DNA of 64,000 nt from assembly GCA_944390285.1 (NCBI GenBank), contig CALXPN010000002.1, forward strand, positions 157,762 through 221,761, given 5' to 3'. This stretch comes from an uncultured Clostridia bacterium (GTDB lineage Bacteria; Bacillota; Clostridia; TANB77; CAG-508). Below are positions 15,566-26,889 of this stretch, one piece after another (position 1 is the stretch's first letter; each line of letters begins with the position of its first letter). Made by a program: the position numbers and the translations under genes. The notes beneath the pieces were generated by a model. It saw only the letters and a list, made by a program, of their open reading frames with translations. It was not told the DNA's origin and ran no database searches.

Positions 15566-17380
15566 TTAAGAATTCATTATATTTGAGAATTCTTCTCCAT
15601 CTATCTTTTCTTTTTCTAATAAGACACCTGCAACTTGATGTAATTTATCCATGTTTGCATTTAAAATATCAACTGTTTTTTGATATGCAGTATCTATTAT
15701 TCTTTTTACTTCTTCATCTATTAATCCTGAAGTTTCTTCACTAAAATTCTTTTGTTGAGCAAAATCTCTTCCTAAAAATACTTCTTCTTGTCCTGAACCA
15801 AAAGTTATTGCTCCTAAACGTTTACTCATACCATATTTTGTTACCATGTTTCTTGCAATTTTAGAAGCTCTTTCTATATCATTACTTGCACCTGTAGAAA
15901 TATCTCCTAAAACTAATTCTTCTGCTACTCTACCTCCTAATAATGATACAATTTGTTCTTCCATTTCAGATTTACTCATAAATTGTTTATCTTCTGATGG
16001 TCTATACATTGTATAACCACCAGCCATACCTCTAGGAATAATAGAAATTTGGTGTACATCATCTTGAGTTGGTAAAAATTTACTTACAACAGCATGACCT
16101 GCTTCATGGAAAGCAACAAGTTTTTTCTCTTTATCACTTATTACTCTAGATTTTTTCTCTGGTCCCATTGTAACTTTTACCATAGCATCTTCTATTTCTT
16201 CCATTCCTATTTCTGTTTTATCTCTTCTTGCTGCAAGTAATGCTGCTTCATTTAAAATATTTTCCAAATCTGCTCCAACAAAACCTGCTGTATTCTTAGC
16301 TATTGTTGATAAATCAACATCATCTGCTAATTTTTTCTTTCTTGCATGAACTTTTAATATTTCTTCTCTTGCTTTAATATCTGGTGCTCCAACTACTATT
16401 TGTCTGTCAAATCTTCCAGCTCTTAATAAAGCTTTATCTAATACATCTGGTCTATTTGTAGCAGCTATTACTATTACTCCTTCGTTAGCTGAGAAACCAT
16501 CCATTTCAACTAATAATTGATTTAATGTTTGTTCCCTTTCATCATGTCCACCACCAAGACCAGCACCTCTTTGACGTCCAACTGCATCTATTTCATCTAT
16601 AAATATAATACATGGTGCATTCTTCTTAGCTTGTTCGAATAAATCTCTTACTCTTGATGCACCTACACCAACAAACATTTCAACAAAATCAGATCCACTT
16701 ATTATAAAAAATGGTACTCCTGCTTCTCCTGCAACAGCTTTTGCTAAAAGTGTTTTACCTGTTCCAGGATGCCCCACTAATAATACTCCTTTTGGAATTC
16801 TAGCTCCCATATCTGTAAATTTTTTAGGTGATTTCAAGAACTCCACTATTTCTGCTAATTCTTCTTTTTCTTCTTCTATACCTGCAACATCTTTAAATGT
16901 TACTTTTGTTTTTCCATCATTTGTATTTAACATTCTTGCTTTACTTTTTCCAAAGCTCATAGATTTATTATTATTTTGATTTGGATTCATAAGTATTAAC
17001 CAGAAAATTAAAAATACAATTAATATAATAAATGGTGAAAAAGCACTAAGTACTGTCATGATTATAGATTCTTCTTCTTGTGTTATTGTAACTTGTCCAT
17101 TTACTATATTTTCTGATATTTGATCCATAAATGAATCTAAACTTGGGATTATAACTTCTTTTTGTGGTTCATTGGAAGTTTCCTCACCTTTTAAAGTAAC
17201 ATATGCAGTTGATTTATCTGAAGATATTAATACTTCAGTTACTTCTCCTGTTGATATTTTACTTATTAATTCAGAATAACTCATTTTTGTTTCTGGATTA
17301 TTGAATGCAGCATTTAGTAATCCAACAAATATAATAGCTAATATTAGCCATACTGCCAATGTTTTAATTCCGTTTTTCAA
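15566..17380 (-). CDS. ftsH: ATP-dependent zinc metalloprotease FtsH
   Basis: Membrane AAA+ protease that removes misassembled membrane proteins and regulators. Two N-terminal helices (about 7-25 and 105-127) flank an extracytoplasmic domain. The AAA module has Walker A near residue 200 and Walker B ([11 protein letters not shown]), plus the arginine-finger region ([20 protein letters not shown]). The zinc site is HEAGH (about 423). The start is placed at the TTG at 17380, 8 bases after a GGAGG; this fits the promoter at 17439-17467, which the longest ORF (from 17467) would overlap. It gives 604 residues. Walker A reads GHPGTGKT where GPPGTGKT is usual. Lies beside tilS as in other Firmicutes. 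Confidence 0.96.
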   Translation of the reverse strand: MKNGIKTLAVWLILAIIFVGLLNAAFNNPETKMSYSELISKISTGEVTEVLISSDKSTAYVTLKGEETSNEPQKEVIIPSLDSFMDQISENIVNGQVTITQEEESIIMTVLSAFSPFIILIVFLIFWLILMNPNQNNNKSMSFGKSKARMLNTNDGKTKVTFKDVAGIEEEKEELAEIVEFLKSPKKFTDMGARIPKGVLLVGHPGTGKTLLAKAVAGEAGVPFFIISGSDFVEMFVGVGASRVRDLFEQAKKNAPCIIFIDEIDAVGRQRGAGLGGGHDEREQTLNQLLVEMDGFSANEGVIVIAATNRPDVLDKALLRAGRFDRQIVVGAPDIKAREEILKVHARKKKLADDVDLSTIAKNTAGFVGADLENILNEAALLAARRDKTEIGMEEIEDAMVKVTMGPEKKSRVISDKEKKLVAFHEAGHAVVSKFLPTQDDVHQISIIPRGMAGGYTMYRPSEDKQFMSKSEMEEQIVSLLGGRVAEELVLGDISTGASNDIERASKIARNMVTKYGMSKRLGAITFGSGQEEVFLGRDFAQQKNFSEETSGLIDEEVKRIIDTAYQKTVDILNANMDKLHQVAGVLLEKEKIDGEEFSNIMNS

Positions 17381-17438
17381 ATTCAATTCCTCCATATCTT
17401 TTATACACTTTTTGCTTTTAATGTTTTCTACTGGATAA

Positions 17439-17467
17439 AATATAGCATAGCATTTTTTCATTTGCAA
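17439..17467 (-). promoter_or_regulatory. Promoter of ftsH
   Basis: Reading leftward, TTGCAA (17467-17462) and TATATT (17444-17439) are 17 bases apart and about 60 bases before the TTG start. Confidence 0.6.
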
Positions 17468-17526
17468 GACTTTATTTCAAAAGAAATATTCTTGTAATAT
17501 TTAATTTTAAAAATTGCTACGGATAC

Positions 17527-18543
17527 TTATTTTATTAGTTCTATATAGATTTTTTTATTTTTTATTACAATTTTAGTTTTTTTATTTGGAGTTAGATATT
17601 TATTTCCAATATTTTTGTTACACAATTTTATTATATCTTCTATATGTATTTTCTCTATGCCTTTTGTAGTTTTGAATAATTTATTTATAGAATATAATAT
17701 AACTCTTTTTTGGATAGCTTTATCACAGCTATTAAACTTTTTTAAATCTAATATAATTCTAGCCTCTTTTTCCACAATATATACATCATTTGTGATATTT
17801 TTTTCCTCTAAACATAAATTTTTGTATATACTTTCTGTCTGATGATTTAAATATTCTACATCATCTTTTACTATATCAGATAACCTATTTATTGTATCTA
17901 TAATATTAGGATTTAACTCCTTTTTTATATAAGGTATTAATACATTTCTTATTTTATTTCTTGTATATATATTTTCATCATTTGATTCGTCATGCCTTGG
18001 TGATAAGTTATTTATATCACAATATTCTTCAATTTCCTCTCTTTTACTATTTATTAGAGGTCTTATATATTTTCCATTTTTAGGTTCTATTCCTTTTATC
18101 CCTGTAAGTCCACTTCCCCTAAAGATATTCATTAATATAGTTTCTGCATTATCATTTTCATTATGTGCTATTGCAATTTTATTTGAACCGGTTTTTTCTA
18201 GAATCTCATCAAAAAAAGCATATCTAACTTTTCTTCCAGTTTCTTCTAATCCTTTTTTTTCTTTTTCTGCAATCATTTTTATATTTGTATTTAAAACATA
18301 ACATTCTACATCTATTTTTTCACAAAATTTTTTAACAAACTCTTCATCCTTTTTTGCATTTTCCCTTATTCCATGATTTATATGAGCAACATATATATTA
18401 AATTTCATTTTTGATTTAAAACTATTTAATATATTTAACATTGCTAGTGAATCCGGTCCCCCTGAAACACCTAAAACTATCTTATCATTTTCTTTTATTA
18501 ACTCATATTTTTGAATTGTGTTTAATACTTTCTCTTCTAACAT
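17527..18543 (-). CDS. tilS: tRNA(Ile)-lysidine synthetase TilS
   Basis: Converts C34 of tRNA-Ile(CAU) to lysidine using ATP and lysine, which makes the tRNA read AUA codons, abundant in this AT-rich genome. The PP-loop motif SGGPDS is at residues 27-32. The HINHGIR and IAHNENDNAETILMNIFRGSG motifs of the N-type ATPase follow, and a C-terminal TilS domain ends the protein. The start is the ATG at 18543, with GGAG 5 bases upstream; the longer open frame to 18594 overlaps dnaB. Length 338 residues, slightly short but complete. It follows dnaB by 37 bases. Confidence 0.94.
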   Translation of the reverse strand: MLEEKVLNTIQKYELIKENDKIVLGVSGGPDSLAMLNILNSFKSKMKFNIYVAHINHGIRENAKKDEEFVKKFCEKIDVECYVLNTNIKMIAEKEKKGLEETGRKVRYAFFDEILEKTGSNKIAIAHNENDNAETILMNIFRGSGLTGIKGIEPKNGKYIRPLINSKREEIEEYCDINNLSPRHDESNDENIYTRNKIRNVLIPYIKKELNPNIIDTINRLSDIVKDDVEYLNHQTESIYKNLCLEEKNITNDVYIVEKEARIILDLKKFNSCDKAIQKRVILYSINKLFKTTKGIEKIHIEDIIKLCNKNIGNKYLTPNKKTKIVIKNKKIYIELIK

Positions 18544-18580
18544 ATTTACTCCTATTATATAAAAATAATGAAGAAGTTGT

Positions 18581-19918
18581 TTAAGCTCCTTCAAAAAATC
18601 TTTTTTCTAAGTTTGCAAATTTTGTATAGCTTGGAAGCCAAGCCAAATCAACTGTACCTGTTGCTCCTCCCCTATGTTTAGCTAATATTACTTCTGCTAC
18701 ATTCTTTTTTTCACTATCATCATTATAATAATCATCTCTATAAAGAAACATTACTATATCAGCATCTTGCTCAATTGCTCCAGATTCTCTTAAATCTGAT
18801 AACATTGGTCTTTTATCATCACGTTTTTCTACACCACGTGAAAGCTGTGATAAAGCAATTACTGGAATATCTAATTCTTTTGCAAGAATTTTTAAAGATC
18901 TACTTATTTCAGATATTTCTTGCTCACGACTTGAATTTCTTTTTCCACTTCCTTGAATTAGTTGTAAATAATCTATTACTACAAGTCCTATATCTTTCTC
19001 TAACTTTAATTTTCTGCATTTTGCTCGTATCTCCATTATGGAAATACCAGCAGTATCATCTATATATATAGGTGCCTCAGATAATCTTCCAAGTGTTGAA
19101 GCAAGTTTCATCCAATCTTCATCTTCTACTTGTCCTGTTCTAATCTTATTGCTATCTACCATTGCTTCACTACACAAAATTCTATTTCCAACTTGTTCTT
19201 TTGACATTTCCAAATTAAATATCGCAACTGGTGTTCCACTCAAAGCCAAATTTGTTGCTATATTTATTGCAAAAGCAGATTTACCCATTGCAGGTCTTGC
19301 AGCAACTATTATTAAATCAGAATTATGTAATCCAGATGTTCTTAAGTCTAAATCTGTAAATCCTGTTGTTTTTCCACTTATTTTTCCTTTTTGATTATAT
19401 AATTCTTCTAATTTTGCAAAAGATTCTACTAAAACATCTTTAATTGGAGTATATCCTTTTGTATTTTTTTTCTGTGCTAAATCAAAAACTTTTTTTTCCG
19501 CTAAATCCATTATGCTATCTACTTCTTCTGTTTCATTATAGCCTAGTGAAACAAGTTCATTTGCAGTAGATATTAAACTTCTTAGCATTGCTTTTTCTTC
19601 TACAATTTTTATATATCTATCAACATTTGATGTTGTTGGCACTCTTTCTGGAAGTTCTGCTAAATATTCAAGTCCTCCAATTCTTTCAAAATTCCCGTTT
19701 TCTACAAGTTCTGCTTTTACTGTTATTATATCTATAGGTTCACTTTTAGCATACAAACTTAAAATAGCTGCATATATTGCTTTATTGTCTTCTCTGTAAA
19801 ATGCATCTTCTTTTAGAACTTCAATTGCACTAATTACAGCATCTTTATCTGTAAGCATAGAACCAAGTATTGCTTGCTCTGCTTCAATATCATGTGGTGG
19901 TATTTTTCCTAGTTCCAT
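18581..19918 (-). CDS. dnaB: Replicative DNA helicase DnaB
   Basis: Hexameric helicase at the replication fork (called DnaC in Bacillus). The N-terminal primase-interacting domain (about 1-105) starts PPHDIEAEQAILGSM. The RecA-like C-terminal domain has Walker A (ARPAMGKSA, about 206-214), Walker B (LVVIDYLQLI) and the REQEISEISRSLK and AKHRGGATGTVDL motifs. At 445 residues it has the normal length and shows no intein. It lies 23 bases after rplI in the conserved gdpP-rplI-dnaB order. Confidence 0.97.
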   Translation of the reverse strand: MELGKIPPHDIEAEQAILGSMLTDKDAVISAIEVLKEDAFYREDNKAIYAAILSLYAKSEPIDIITVKAELVENGNFERIGGLEYLAELPERVPTTSNVDRYIKIVEEKAMLRSLISTANELVSLGYNETEEVDSIMDLAEKKVFDLAQKKNTKGYTPIKDVLVESFAKLEELYNQKGKISGKTTGFTDLDLRTSGLHNSDLIIVAARPAMGKSAFAINIATNLALSGTPVAIFNLEMSKEQVGNRILCSEAMVDSNKIRTGQVEDEDWMKLASTLGRLSEAPIYIDDTAGISIMEIRAKCRKLKLEKDIGLVVIDYLQLIQGSGKRNSSREQEISEISRSLKILAKELDIPVIALSQLSRGVEKRDDKRPMLSDLRESGAIEQDADIVMFLYRDDYYNDDSEKKNVAEVILAKHRGGATGTVDLAWLPSYTKFANLEKRFFEGA

Positions 19919-19941
19919 AATTATTACCTCTTAAAAAATTA

Positions 19942-20394
19942 TTATTTTGGTACTACCATCACTTGAACTTTTGCCATAACACCTTCATTTAGTTTTATAT
20001 CTACATTTGTAGTACCTGCTACTTTTATAGTTTCACTTAGTAAAATCTTCTTTTTATCTACATTTATATTATAATCTTTCTTCAATGTTTCAGCTATTTC
20101 TTTTGCTGTAACACCTCCAAATAATTTTCCATTTTCTCCAGTTTTTACATATATTTTAACAATTATGTTTTTCATTTTTTCTGCTATTTTTTTTGCTTCT
20201 TTTAAATCTTCACCTTTTCTGTATGCTATAGATTCATTTTTTGACTTTAAATTATTCATATTTCCTGCATCTGCTGGTACTGCTAGTTTCTTTGGAAAAA
20301 GAAAATTTCTAGCATATCCATCTGCAGCATTTATAACTTGGTCTTTTTTTCCTACACCCTTTATATCTTGTTTTAAAATTACCTTCACTTCCAA
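19942..20394 (-). CDS. rplI: Ribosomal protein bL9
   Basis: Protein of 150 residues. The N-terminal RNA-binding domain (VILKQDIKGVGKKDQVINAADGYARNFLFPKKLA) is diagnostic. A long connecting helix (about 40-75) and the C-terminal domain (GKLFGGVTAKEIAETLKK) complete it. A GGAGG site precedes the ATG, and the gene follows gdpP by 21 bases in the same transcript. Confidence 0.98.
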   Translation of the reverse strand: MEVKVILKQDIKGVGKKDQVINAADGYARNFLFPKKLAVPADAGNMNNLKSKNESIAYRKGEDLKEAKKIAEKMKNIIVKIYVKTGENGKLFGGVTAKEIAETLKKDYNINVDKKKILLSETIKVAGTTNVDIKLNEGVMAKVQVMVVPK

Positions 20395-20415
20395 ACCTCC
20401 TATTCTTTTAAAACT

Positions 20416-22416
20416 TTATTCCGTTTCAGATAAATATTCATTTATTTTTTCAATAAGTTCTTGTTTTGCTTCTTCTAATGTAACTCCTTCAAGTTGTGCT
20501 CCAGCCAAAGTAATATGACCTCCACCACCTAATTTTTCTAATATTAATTGAACATTAATATTTCCTATTGAGCGTCCACTTATACAAACTTTATCACTCA
20601 TTTTAGCCATTACAAAAGATGCTGTTATATCACTAATAGTTAAAAGCTCATCTGCAGCTTTTGCACAAATTAAATTTGAATCATCATTTTCTTCATTATA
20701 AGTGGATATTGCTATTGTATCATCAATTATTTCAACATTTCTAACAATATCTGCTATTGTATTGTAACTTTCTAAATCTGCTTGAAACCATTTTTTTACT
20801 TTTATTATATCTACACCATATTTTCTTAAATAAGCTGCAGCTTCAAATGTTCTTACACCAGTTTTAAAAGTAAAATTTTTAGTATCAACCATTATTCCAC
20901 CATATAAACTTTCTGCTTCAAGGATTGTTAGTTTTATACCTTCTTTAGCATATTGTATAATTTCTGTTACAAGTTCTGCTGCAGAAGATGCATATACTTC
21001 ATGAAATGATATTAGAACATTTTCTATACAATCTGGAGCTTTTCTATGATGATCTATTACAATTTTCTTATCAATTTTTTCTAATAAACTTGGAAATTCT
21101 ACATATGAAATTTTGTGTGTATCTACTACAATAAGTAAAGTATTGTCTGTAATTATATCAAAAGCTTCTTCTTCTGTTAATATGTTTTCTTTATATTCTT
21201 CATCATTTCTTAAAATTTCCAAGAATTTTCCTAGTGATTTTCCTGTAGGTTCTGAAACAATATAACATTCTTTTCCTAAAGTTTTAGATAATCTATATAA
21301 TCCCAATGCAGAACCTATTGCATCAATATCTATATTCTTATGTCCCATTATAATTACATTATCTGAAGATGTTATGATACTTGAAATTGATTGAGCAATA
21401 GTTCTTGCTTTTACTTTTGCTCTTTTTTCTACCTCTAATGTTTTACCACCATAAAATTTATATTTTCCGTTTTTTCTAACAACAGCTTGGTCACCACCTC
21501 TACCTAAAACAATTTCCATTGCAGATAAAGCTGACTTATATTTTTCATAATTATTTGTTCCCTCATTTGAAATTGCTAAACTTAAAGTAATAGGAACTCT
21601 ACTATCTATTTCTAATTTTTTTACTCTGTCAAGAATATTGAACTTTTCTTTTTCAAATTCAGATAAATATTTTTGTTCAAAAATATAAACAAAAGCATCT
21701 CTTTCGGTTTTTACTATTAAACCACCTGTTTTTGTTACCCAATCTATAAGTTCTTTTTCTATTTTAGCAAGTAATTCAATTTTTCTTTCTGGAAGAATAA
21801 TTTGCACAATTTCATCATAATTATCAATCATTGCAAGTCCTATACATACTTGACAATTATTATAATTATCAAAAAGTTCATTATATTTTGTTTCATCTAT
21901 AAAATATAATGATAATATATATTCCTTTTCTTTTCTTCTCTTAGTTCTTACAACACTACCACGTATCTTGTATACTCTTTTTTCAATATTAAATTGTTTC
22001 ACTATTTCGATATTTTCATTATTTTTTTCTATGTCAATCTTTATTTCTTTTATAATTGGATTCAAATATGTTGCTATATCAATATTTTGAAACTCTTCAA
22101 CAAATTTTCTACTTCTCCAAATTATATTTCCACCTGTTTCTATTAATACTAATGGTATTGGTGTATTTACTAAATTAACTTTTGAAGCTGAGCTCATATC
22201 TGATGTAACATCTTTTATATGATTTTCTATCTCTTCTCTTTTTTTATCTGATATCCATAATGTATAGGTTATAGTCATAGCAAAAATAACAATCGATGGA
22301 ATTACCCATCTTAAATTATATACACTTAATGTAATACATAAAAAAGCAATTACAAGTATATAAACTATATTTTTACCTGTTAATTTATCTAAAATTTTAT
22401 CATTTCTATACGGCAT
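20416..22416 (-). CDS. gdpP: GdpP cyclic-di-AMP phosphodiesterase
   Basis: Degrades c-di-AMP to pApA and so tunes cell-wall and osmotic balance. There are two N-terminal membrane helices (about 13-50), then a degenerate PAS-like region (about 75-170) and a degenerate GGDEF-like domain (about 175-300). The DHH/DHHA1 phosphodiesterase module has the metal-binding motifs GHKNIDIDA (about 357), VVDTH (about 420) and DHHRKAPD (about 457). The C-terminal GGGGHITLAGAQ lies near 630. All catalytic motifs are present. The start ATG follows AAGGAG, and a consensus promoter sits just upstream. First gene of gdpP-rplI-dnaB-tilS. Confidence 0.95.
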   Translation of the reverse strand: MPYRNDKILDKLTGKNIVYILVIAFLCITLSVYNLRWVIPSIVIFAMTITYTLWISDKKREEIENHIKDVTSDMSSASKVNLVNTPIPLVLIETGGNIIWRSRKFVEEFQNIDIATYLNPIIKEIKIDIEKNNENIEIVKQFNIEKRVYKIRGSVVRTKRRKEKEYILSLYFIDETKYNELFDNYNNCQVCIGLAMIDNYDEIVQIILPERKIELLAKIEKELIDWVTKTGGLIVKTERDAFVYIFEQKYLSEFEKEKFNILDRVKKLEIDSRVPITLSLAISNEGTNNYEKYKSALSAMEIVLGRGGDQAVVRKNGKYKFYGGKTLEVEKRAKVKARTIAQSISSIITSSDNVIIMGHKNIDIDAIGSALGLYRLSKTLGKECYIVSEPTGKSLGKFLEILRNDEEYKENILTEEEAFDIITDNTLLIVVDTHKISYVEFPSLLEKIDKKIVIDHHRKAPDCIENVLISFHEVYASSAAELVTEIIQYAKEGIKLTILEAESLYGGIMVDTKNFTFKTGVRTFEAAAYLRKYGVDIIKVKKWFQADLESYNTIADIVRNVEIIDDTIAISTYNEENDDSNLICAKAADELLTISDITASFVMAKMSDKVCISGRSIGNINVQLILEKLGGGGHITLAGAQLEGVTLEEAKQELIEKINEYLSETE

Positions 22417-22449
22417 AAAATCTCCTTATAAACATAAAATAACATAATA

Positions 22450-22478
22450 ATTATACTACCATAGAGTCTTTTTGTCAA
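22450..22478 (-). promoter_or_regulatory. Promoter of the gdpP-rplI-dnaB-tilS operon
   Basis: Perfect consensus TTGACA (22478-22473) and TATAAT (22455-22450) with a 17-base spacer, 34 bases before gdpP. Confidence 0.85.
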
Positions 22479-22497
22479 ACGTAGCAATAGTAAAGAA

Positions 22498-22532
22498 AAA
22501 TAGATGTAACTTTATTTACATCTATTTTATTT
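22498..22532 (-). terminator. Terminator of the Ig-like protein gene
   Basis: A perfect 12-bp stem AAATAGATGTAA with its complement around a six-base loop, with a T-rich end in the leftward direction. It separates the Ig-like gene from the gdpP promoter. Confidence 0.82.
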
Positions 22533-22536
22533 AATA

Positions 22537-23181
22537 TTATTTTTTTATTGTTAATTTTACAGATTTTTCTGTATCTGTATATGAATCATATACTGTGATA
22601 GTCACTTTTCCAGGTGCAACTCCTGTAACTATTCCACTTGCATCAACTGTTGCTATTTCTTCATCACTAGATGTATATGTAAGTGTGTCTATATAAGCAT
22701 CAGAAGGCGAAACTTTTAATTTCATTTGTAAGTCTTTTCCTACTCTAATCGTACTATTTGTTGAAGTAAATGTCATGCTTTTTATAGGTGTAATTACTCT
22801 TATATCTGCTGTTGCATCCATTCCATCATAATTAGCTGTTATTGTAGCTTTTCCATCTGATACAGCTACTAATTCATTATCATCATTTATTTTAACTATC
22901 TCTTCATCTGATGAAGAAAATGTAACTCCTTCTGTGACTATTTCATTATCTATTGTAACAGTCATTGTGGCTGTCTCTTTTTTATTTTTTGAAGATAAAT
23001 ACTCATCTGATAATTCTAATTTTAACTGTGGTAATATTTGTTCTTCTTCCTCTTCTACTGGTTCTGAATATACCAAAGCATAACTACCAATATGTCCTTT
23101 ATTTAAAACCAATACTAATGATGCTATCGCTATTATTACAAAAATACATATTGATATCTTTAAAGCTATTTTAGTTTTCAT
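22537..23181 (-). CDS. Secreted or anchored Ig-like (BIG2) domain protein
   Basis: Protein of 214 residues. A membrane or signal segment (about 7-27) is followed by a Glu-rich spacer (EPVEEEEEQ). Two bacterial Ig-like group 2 units lie at about 55-130 and 131-213, recognised by FSSSDEEIVKINDDNELVAVSDGKATITA and YTSSDEEIATVDASGIVTGVAPGKVTITV. No sortase motif or lipobox is seen, so it is probably anchored by its N-terminal helix. It has its own promoter and terminator. Its partner or ligand is unknown. Confidence 0.82.
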   Translation of the reverse strand: MKTKIALKISICIFVIIAIASLVLVLNKGHIGSYALVYSEPVEEEEEQILPQLKLELSDEYLSSKNKKETATMTVTIDNEIVTEGVTFSSSDEEIVKINDDNELVAVSDGKATITANYDGMDATADIRVITPIKSMTFTSTNSTIRVGKDLQMKLKVSPSDAYIDTLTYTSSDEEIATVDASGIVTGVAPGKVTITVYDSYTDTEKSVKLTIKK

Positions 23182-23219
23182 AGTTAGTCTCCTTATATTC
23201 TTTTATTAAAGTAAGTTAT

Positions 23220-23248
23220 ATTATATACTATATACTATTTTAAATCAA
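23220..23248 (-). promoter_or_regulatory. Promoter of the Ig-like protein gene
   Basis: Reading leftward, TTGATT (23248-23243) and TATAAT (23225-23220) are separated by 17 bases, 38 bases before the ATG. Confidence 0.65.
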
Positions 23249-23268
23249 TACCAGATTTTTCAATTTAA

Positions 23269-23298
23269 AAGAACTTTAAGGAAAACCTTAAAGTTCTT
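23269..23298 (-). terminator. rpoBC terminator overlapping the rpoC stop
   Basis: A perfect 13-bp stem (23269-23281 with 23286-23298) with a four-base loop, directly overlapping the last codons of rpoC. The T-run is short, so efficiency is uncertain. Confidence 0.75.
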
Positions 23299-26200
23299 CT
23301 TCAGAAGTTTCTTCTTCTTTTGGTTGAGATTTTTTCTCTGTATTTATTTTAATTTTTTGATAACGTTTTAAACCAGTACCTGTTGGAATTAATTTACCAA
23401 TAATAACATTTTCTTTTAATCCCATTAAGTTATCAACTTTACCTTTTATAGCTGCTTCTGTTAATACTTTTGTTGTTTCTTGGAATGAAGCAGCTGATAA
23501 GAAACTCTCTGTTGCAAGTGATGCTTTTGTTATTCCAAGTAATACTCTCTTATATGTTGCTGGTTTTTTACCTTCAGCAATTAGTTCCTCATTTCTATGC
23601 TCAACTTCTAATAAATCTACAAGTGAAGCTGTATAGAATTCTGAATCTCCTGGATCTTCAATTCTAACTTTTTTAAGCATTTGTCTTGCAATTACTTCAA
23701 TATGTTTATCATTTATATCAACACCTTGGTTTCTATAAACTTTTTGAACTTCTGAAATTATATAAGTATAAACTCCTTCTACACCTTTAACTGCAAGCAA
23801 ATCTGATGGATTTATAGATCCTTCTGTAAGTGGATCACCAGCTTTTACTTCATCTCCATCTTTTACTTTTATTTTTGATCCAAAACTAATTGTATATGTT
23901 TTACTATTATCTTTACTTGTAACAATAACTTCTTTTCTTCTTTTTTCATCATTTATTTTAACTACACCATCAATTTCAGTAATTATAGCTAAACCTTTTG
24001 GATTTCTTGCTTCAAATAACTCTTCAACTCTAGGAAGACCTTGTGTAATATCTCCACCAGCTACACCACCTGTATGGAAGGTTCTCATTGTAAGCTGTGT
24101 ACCAGGTTCACCTATTGATTGTGCAGCAATAATACCAACTGATTCACCTTCATTTACTCTTTCACGAGTTGCTAAGCCCATACCATAACATTTACTACAA
24201 GCTCCATGTCTTGCTCTACATTCTAATATAGAACGAACTTTTACTTTAGTAAATCCAGCATCAACTATTTGTTTTGCAATTTTATCATTTATCATTGTAT
24301 CTTTATCAACAATTAATTCTCCAGTTTCTGGATTTTTAATATCTTCTAATGGGAATCTTCCTACAAGTCTTTCTTGTAATGGTTCTATTATTTGATTTCC
24401 ATCTTTAATATCTTCTACTTCTATACCTTTTGTTGTTCCACAATCTGCTTCTCTTATAATTATATCTTGTGAAACATCAACTAATCTTCTTGTTAGATAT
24501 CCAGAGTCTGCTGTTCTTAAAGCTGTATCTGTTAAACCTTTTCTAGCACCATGAGCAGAAATGAAATATTCTAGAGAATCTAATCCTTCACGGAAACATG
24601 ATTTAACTGGTATTTCGACAGCTTTACCAGATGTATTAGCCATAAGTCCACGCATACCTGCAATTTGTCTTAATTGGTTCATATTACCACGGGCACCAGA
24701 TTGAGCCATCATGTATATTGGATTTAATTCATCAAAATTATTTTTCATTGCTTCTGTAACATCATCTGTTGCTTTTTCCCAAATTTTAATAATAGCATCA
24801 TATCTTTCATCATTAGTAATCATACCACGTTGATATTGTCTAAATATTTGAGAAACATCCTCATCTGCTTTTGCTAATATATCTTTTTTAGCTTCTGGAA
24901 CCGCAACATCGGCAACAGAAACTGTTATAGCACCTTTTGTTGAGTATTTATATCCTGTAGATTTGATATAATCTAATACTTCTGCTGTTTTAGATAAACC
25001 ATGTACATTAATACAATTTGCAACTATTTTTCCTAAATTCTTTTTAATTACAGGAAAATCAATTTCTAAATCAAATTCTTTTTCTGGATCTGTTCTATCA
25101 ACAAAACCTAAATCTTGAGGTATACCTTGATTATAAATTAATCTACCTACTGTTGTTTCTATAGTTTTATGTCTTACTGTTCCATCTTCATCTGTTTTAA
25201 ATCTTCTAACTTTTATTTTGCAATGTAATCCAACATCACCATTTTGATAAGCCATCATAGCTTCATCTTCATCTTTAAAATATAAACCTTCACCTTTTTC
25301 TCCATCAATTTGAACTGTCAAGTAGTAAGCACCTAATATCATATCTTGTGTAGGTACTGTAACTGGCTTACCATCTTGTGGTTTTAATAGGTTATTTGTT
25401 GAAAGCATTAAATATCTTGCTTCTGCAATTGCTTCTGGTGTAAGTGGAACATGAACTGCCATTTGGTCACCATCAAAGTCAGCATTAAATGCTGTACAAA
25501 CTAATGGGTGAAGCTTTATAGCTCTACCTTCAACAAGTATTGGTTGGAATGCTTGAATACCTAACCTGTGTAGTGTAGGAGCACGGTTTAACATTACAGG
25601 ATGATCTTGAATAACTTCTTCTAATATATCCCACACTTCTGGTTTTAATCTTTCAACCATTCTTTTTGCATTTTTTATATTATGAGCTATTCCTCTTGAA
25701 ACTAATTCTTTCATTACAAATGGTTTAAAAAGTTCAACTGCCATCTCTTTTGGAAGACCACATTGATAAATTTTAAGTTCTGGACCAACAACTATAACTG
25801 AACGTCCAGAATAGTCAACTCTTTTTCCTAAAAGATTTTGACGGAATCTACCTTGTTTTCCTTTTAGCATATCTGATAATGATTTTAAAGGTCTATTTCC
25901 AGCACCTGTAACTGGTCTACCTCTTCTACTATTATCAATTAGAGCATCAACTGATTCTTGAAGCATTCTTTTTTCATTTCTTACTATTATTTCTGGAGCT
26001 CCAAGTTCTAATAATCTTTTTAATCTATTATTTCTATTTATAACTCTTCTATATAAATCATTTAAATCTGATGTAGCAAATCTACCACCATCTAATTGAA
26101 CCATTGGTCTTAATTCTGGTGGAATTACTGGTATAACACTCATTACCATCCATTCTGGTTTGTTTCCAGAAACTCTAAATGATTCTACTGTGTCAAGTCT

Positions 26201-26827
26201 TTTTATGATTTTAGCCTTTTTTTGTTCACTTGCTTTTGCAAGCTCTTTTTTTAGTTTATTTGATAATTTTTGTATATCTATTTCTGCTAATAATTTCTTT
26301 ATTGCTTCAGCACCCATTTCAGCTTTAAAAGAACCTTTGCCATATTTTTCTATTGCTTCTATATATTCTTTTTCAGTTAATACTTGACATTTTAATAGTC
26401 CAGATGTTCCTTTATCTGTAACAATATATGATGCAAAATATATAACTTTTTCTAAGCTTCTTGGTGATATATCTAATAATAATCCTATTCTACTTGGAAT
26501 TCCTTTAAAATACCAAATATGTGCAATTGGAGCAGCAAGTTCAATATGTCCCATTCTTTCTCTTCTTACTTTAGAAGTTGTAACTTCAACTCCACATCTA
26601 TCACAAACAATTCCTTTATATCTTACTCTTTTATATTTTCCACAATGACATTCCCAGTCTTTTGTTGGACCAAATATTTTTTCACAAAATAAACCATCTT
26701 TTTCTGGTTTTAAAGTTCTATAATTAATAGTTTCTGGTTTTTTTACTTCACCATGAGACCATTCTCTTATTTTCTCATCTGAAGCTAATCCAATTTTTAA
26801 CTTGTTAAAAACTTCTAATTCTTCCAC
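23288..26827 (-). CDS. rpoC: RNA polymerase subunit beta prime
   Basis: Largest catalytic subunit of RNA polymerase. The N-terminal zinc ribbon has Cys pairs at about residues 60/62 and 75/78 (CHC and CDRC). The catalytic Mg site is NADFDGDQM (about 446-454). The bridge-helix and trigger-loop region is intact ([19 protein letters not shown]), and the second Cys cluster is [11 protein letters not shown] (about 866-876). The start is placed at the GTG at 26827, with an AAGGGGG site 11 bases upstream. The longer open frame (to 26926) runs into the hairpin between rpoB and rpoC and has no family similarity. Length 1179 residues. The C-terminus is acidic and short (EEETSEEEL). Confidence 0.97.
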   Translation of the reverse strand: MEELEVFNKLKIGLASDEKIREWSHGEVKKPETINYRTLKPEKDGLFCEKIFGPTKDWECHCGKYKRVRYKGIVCDRCGVEVTTSKVRRERMGHIELAAPIAHIWYFKGIPSRIGLLLDISPRSLEKVIYFASYIVTDKGTSGLLKCQVLTEKEYIEAIEKYGKGSFKAEMGAEAIKKLLAEIDIQKLSNKLKKELAKASEQKKAKIIKRLDTVESFRVSGNKPEWMVMSVIPVIPPELRPMVQLDGGRFATSDLNDLYRRVINRNNRLKRLLELGAPEIIVRNEKRMLQESVDALIDNSRRGRPVTGAGNRPLKSLSDMLKGKQGRFRQNLLGKRVDYSGRSVIVVGPELKIYQCGLPKEMAVELFKPFVMKELVSRGIAHNIKNAKRMVERLKPEVWDILEEVIQDHPVMLNRAPTLHRLGIQAFQPILVEGRAIKLHPLVCTAFNADFDGDQMAVHVPLTPEAIAEARYLMLSTNNLLKPQDGKPVTVPTQDMILGAYYLTVQIDGEKGEGLYFKDEDEAMMAYQNGDVGLHCKIKVRRFKTDEDGTVRHKTIETTVGRLIYNQGIPQDLGFVDRTDPEKEFDLEIDFPVIKKNLGKIVANCINVHGLSKTAEVLDYIKSTGYKYSTKGAITVSVADVAVPEAKKDILAKADEDVSQIFRQYQRGMITNDERYDAIIKIWEKATDDVTEAMKNNFDELNPIYMMAQSGARGNMNQLRQIAGMRGLMANTSGKAVEIPVKSCFREGLDSLEYFISAHGARKGLTDTALRTADSGYLTRRLVDVSQDIIIREADCGTTKGIEVEDIKDGNQIIEPLQERLVGRFPLEDIKNPETGELIVDKDTMINDKIAKQIVDAGFTKVKVRSILECRARHGACSKCYGMGLATRERVNEGESVGIIAAQSIGEPGTQLTMRTFHTGGVAGGDITQGLPRVEELFEARNPKGLAIITEIDGVVKINDEKRRKEVIVTSKDNSKTYTISFGSKIKVKDGDEVKAGDPLTEGSINPSDLLAVKGVEGVYTYIISEVQKVYRNQGVDINDKHIEVIARQMLKKVRIEDPGDSEFYTASLVDLLEVEHRNEELIAEGKKPATYKRVLLGITKASLATESFLSAASFQETTKVLTEAAIKGKVDNLMGLKENVIIGKLIPTGTGLKRYQKIKINTEKKSQPKEEETSEEEL

Positions 26828-26889
26828 TTTTAAAGTAGCCCCCTTATATTTTTTAATTTTTATTAGGTGGCAAATAAATATATTTACCA

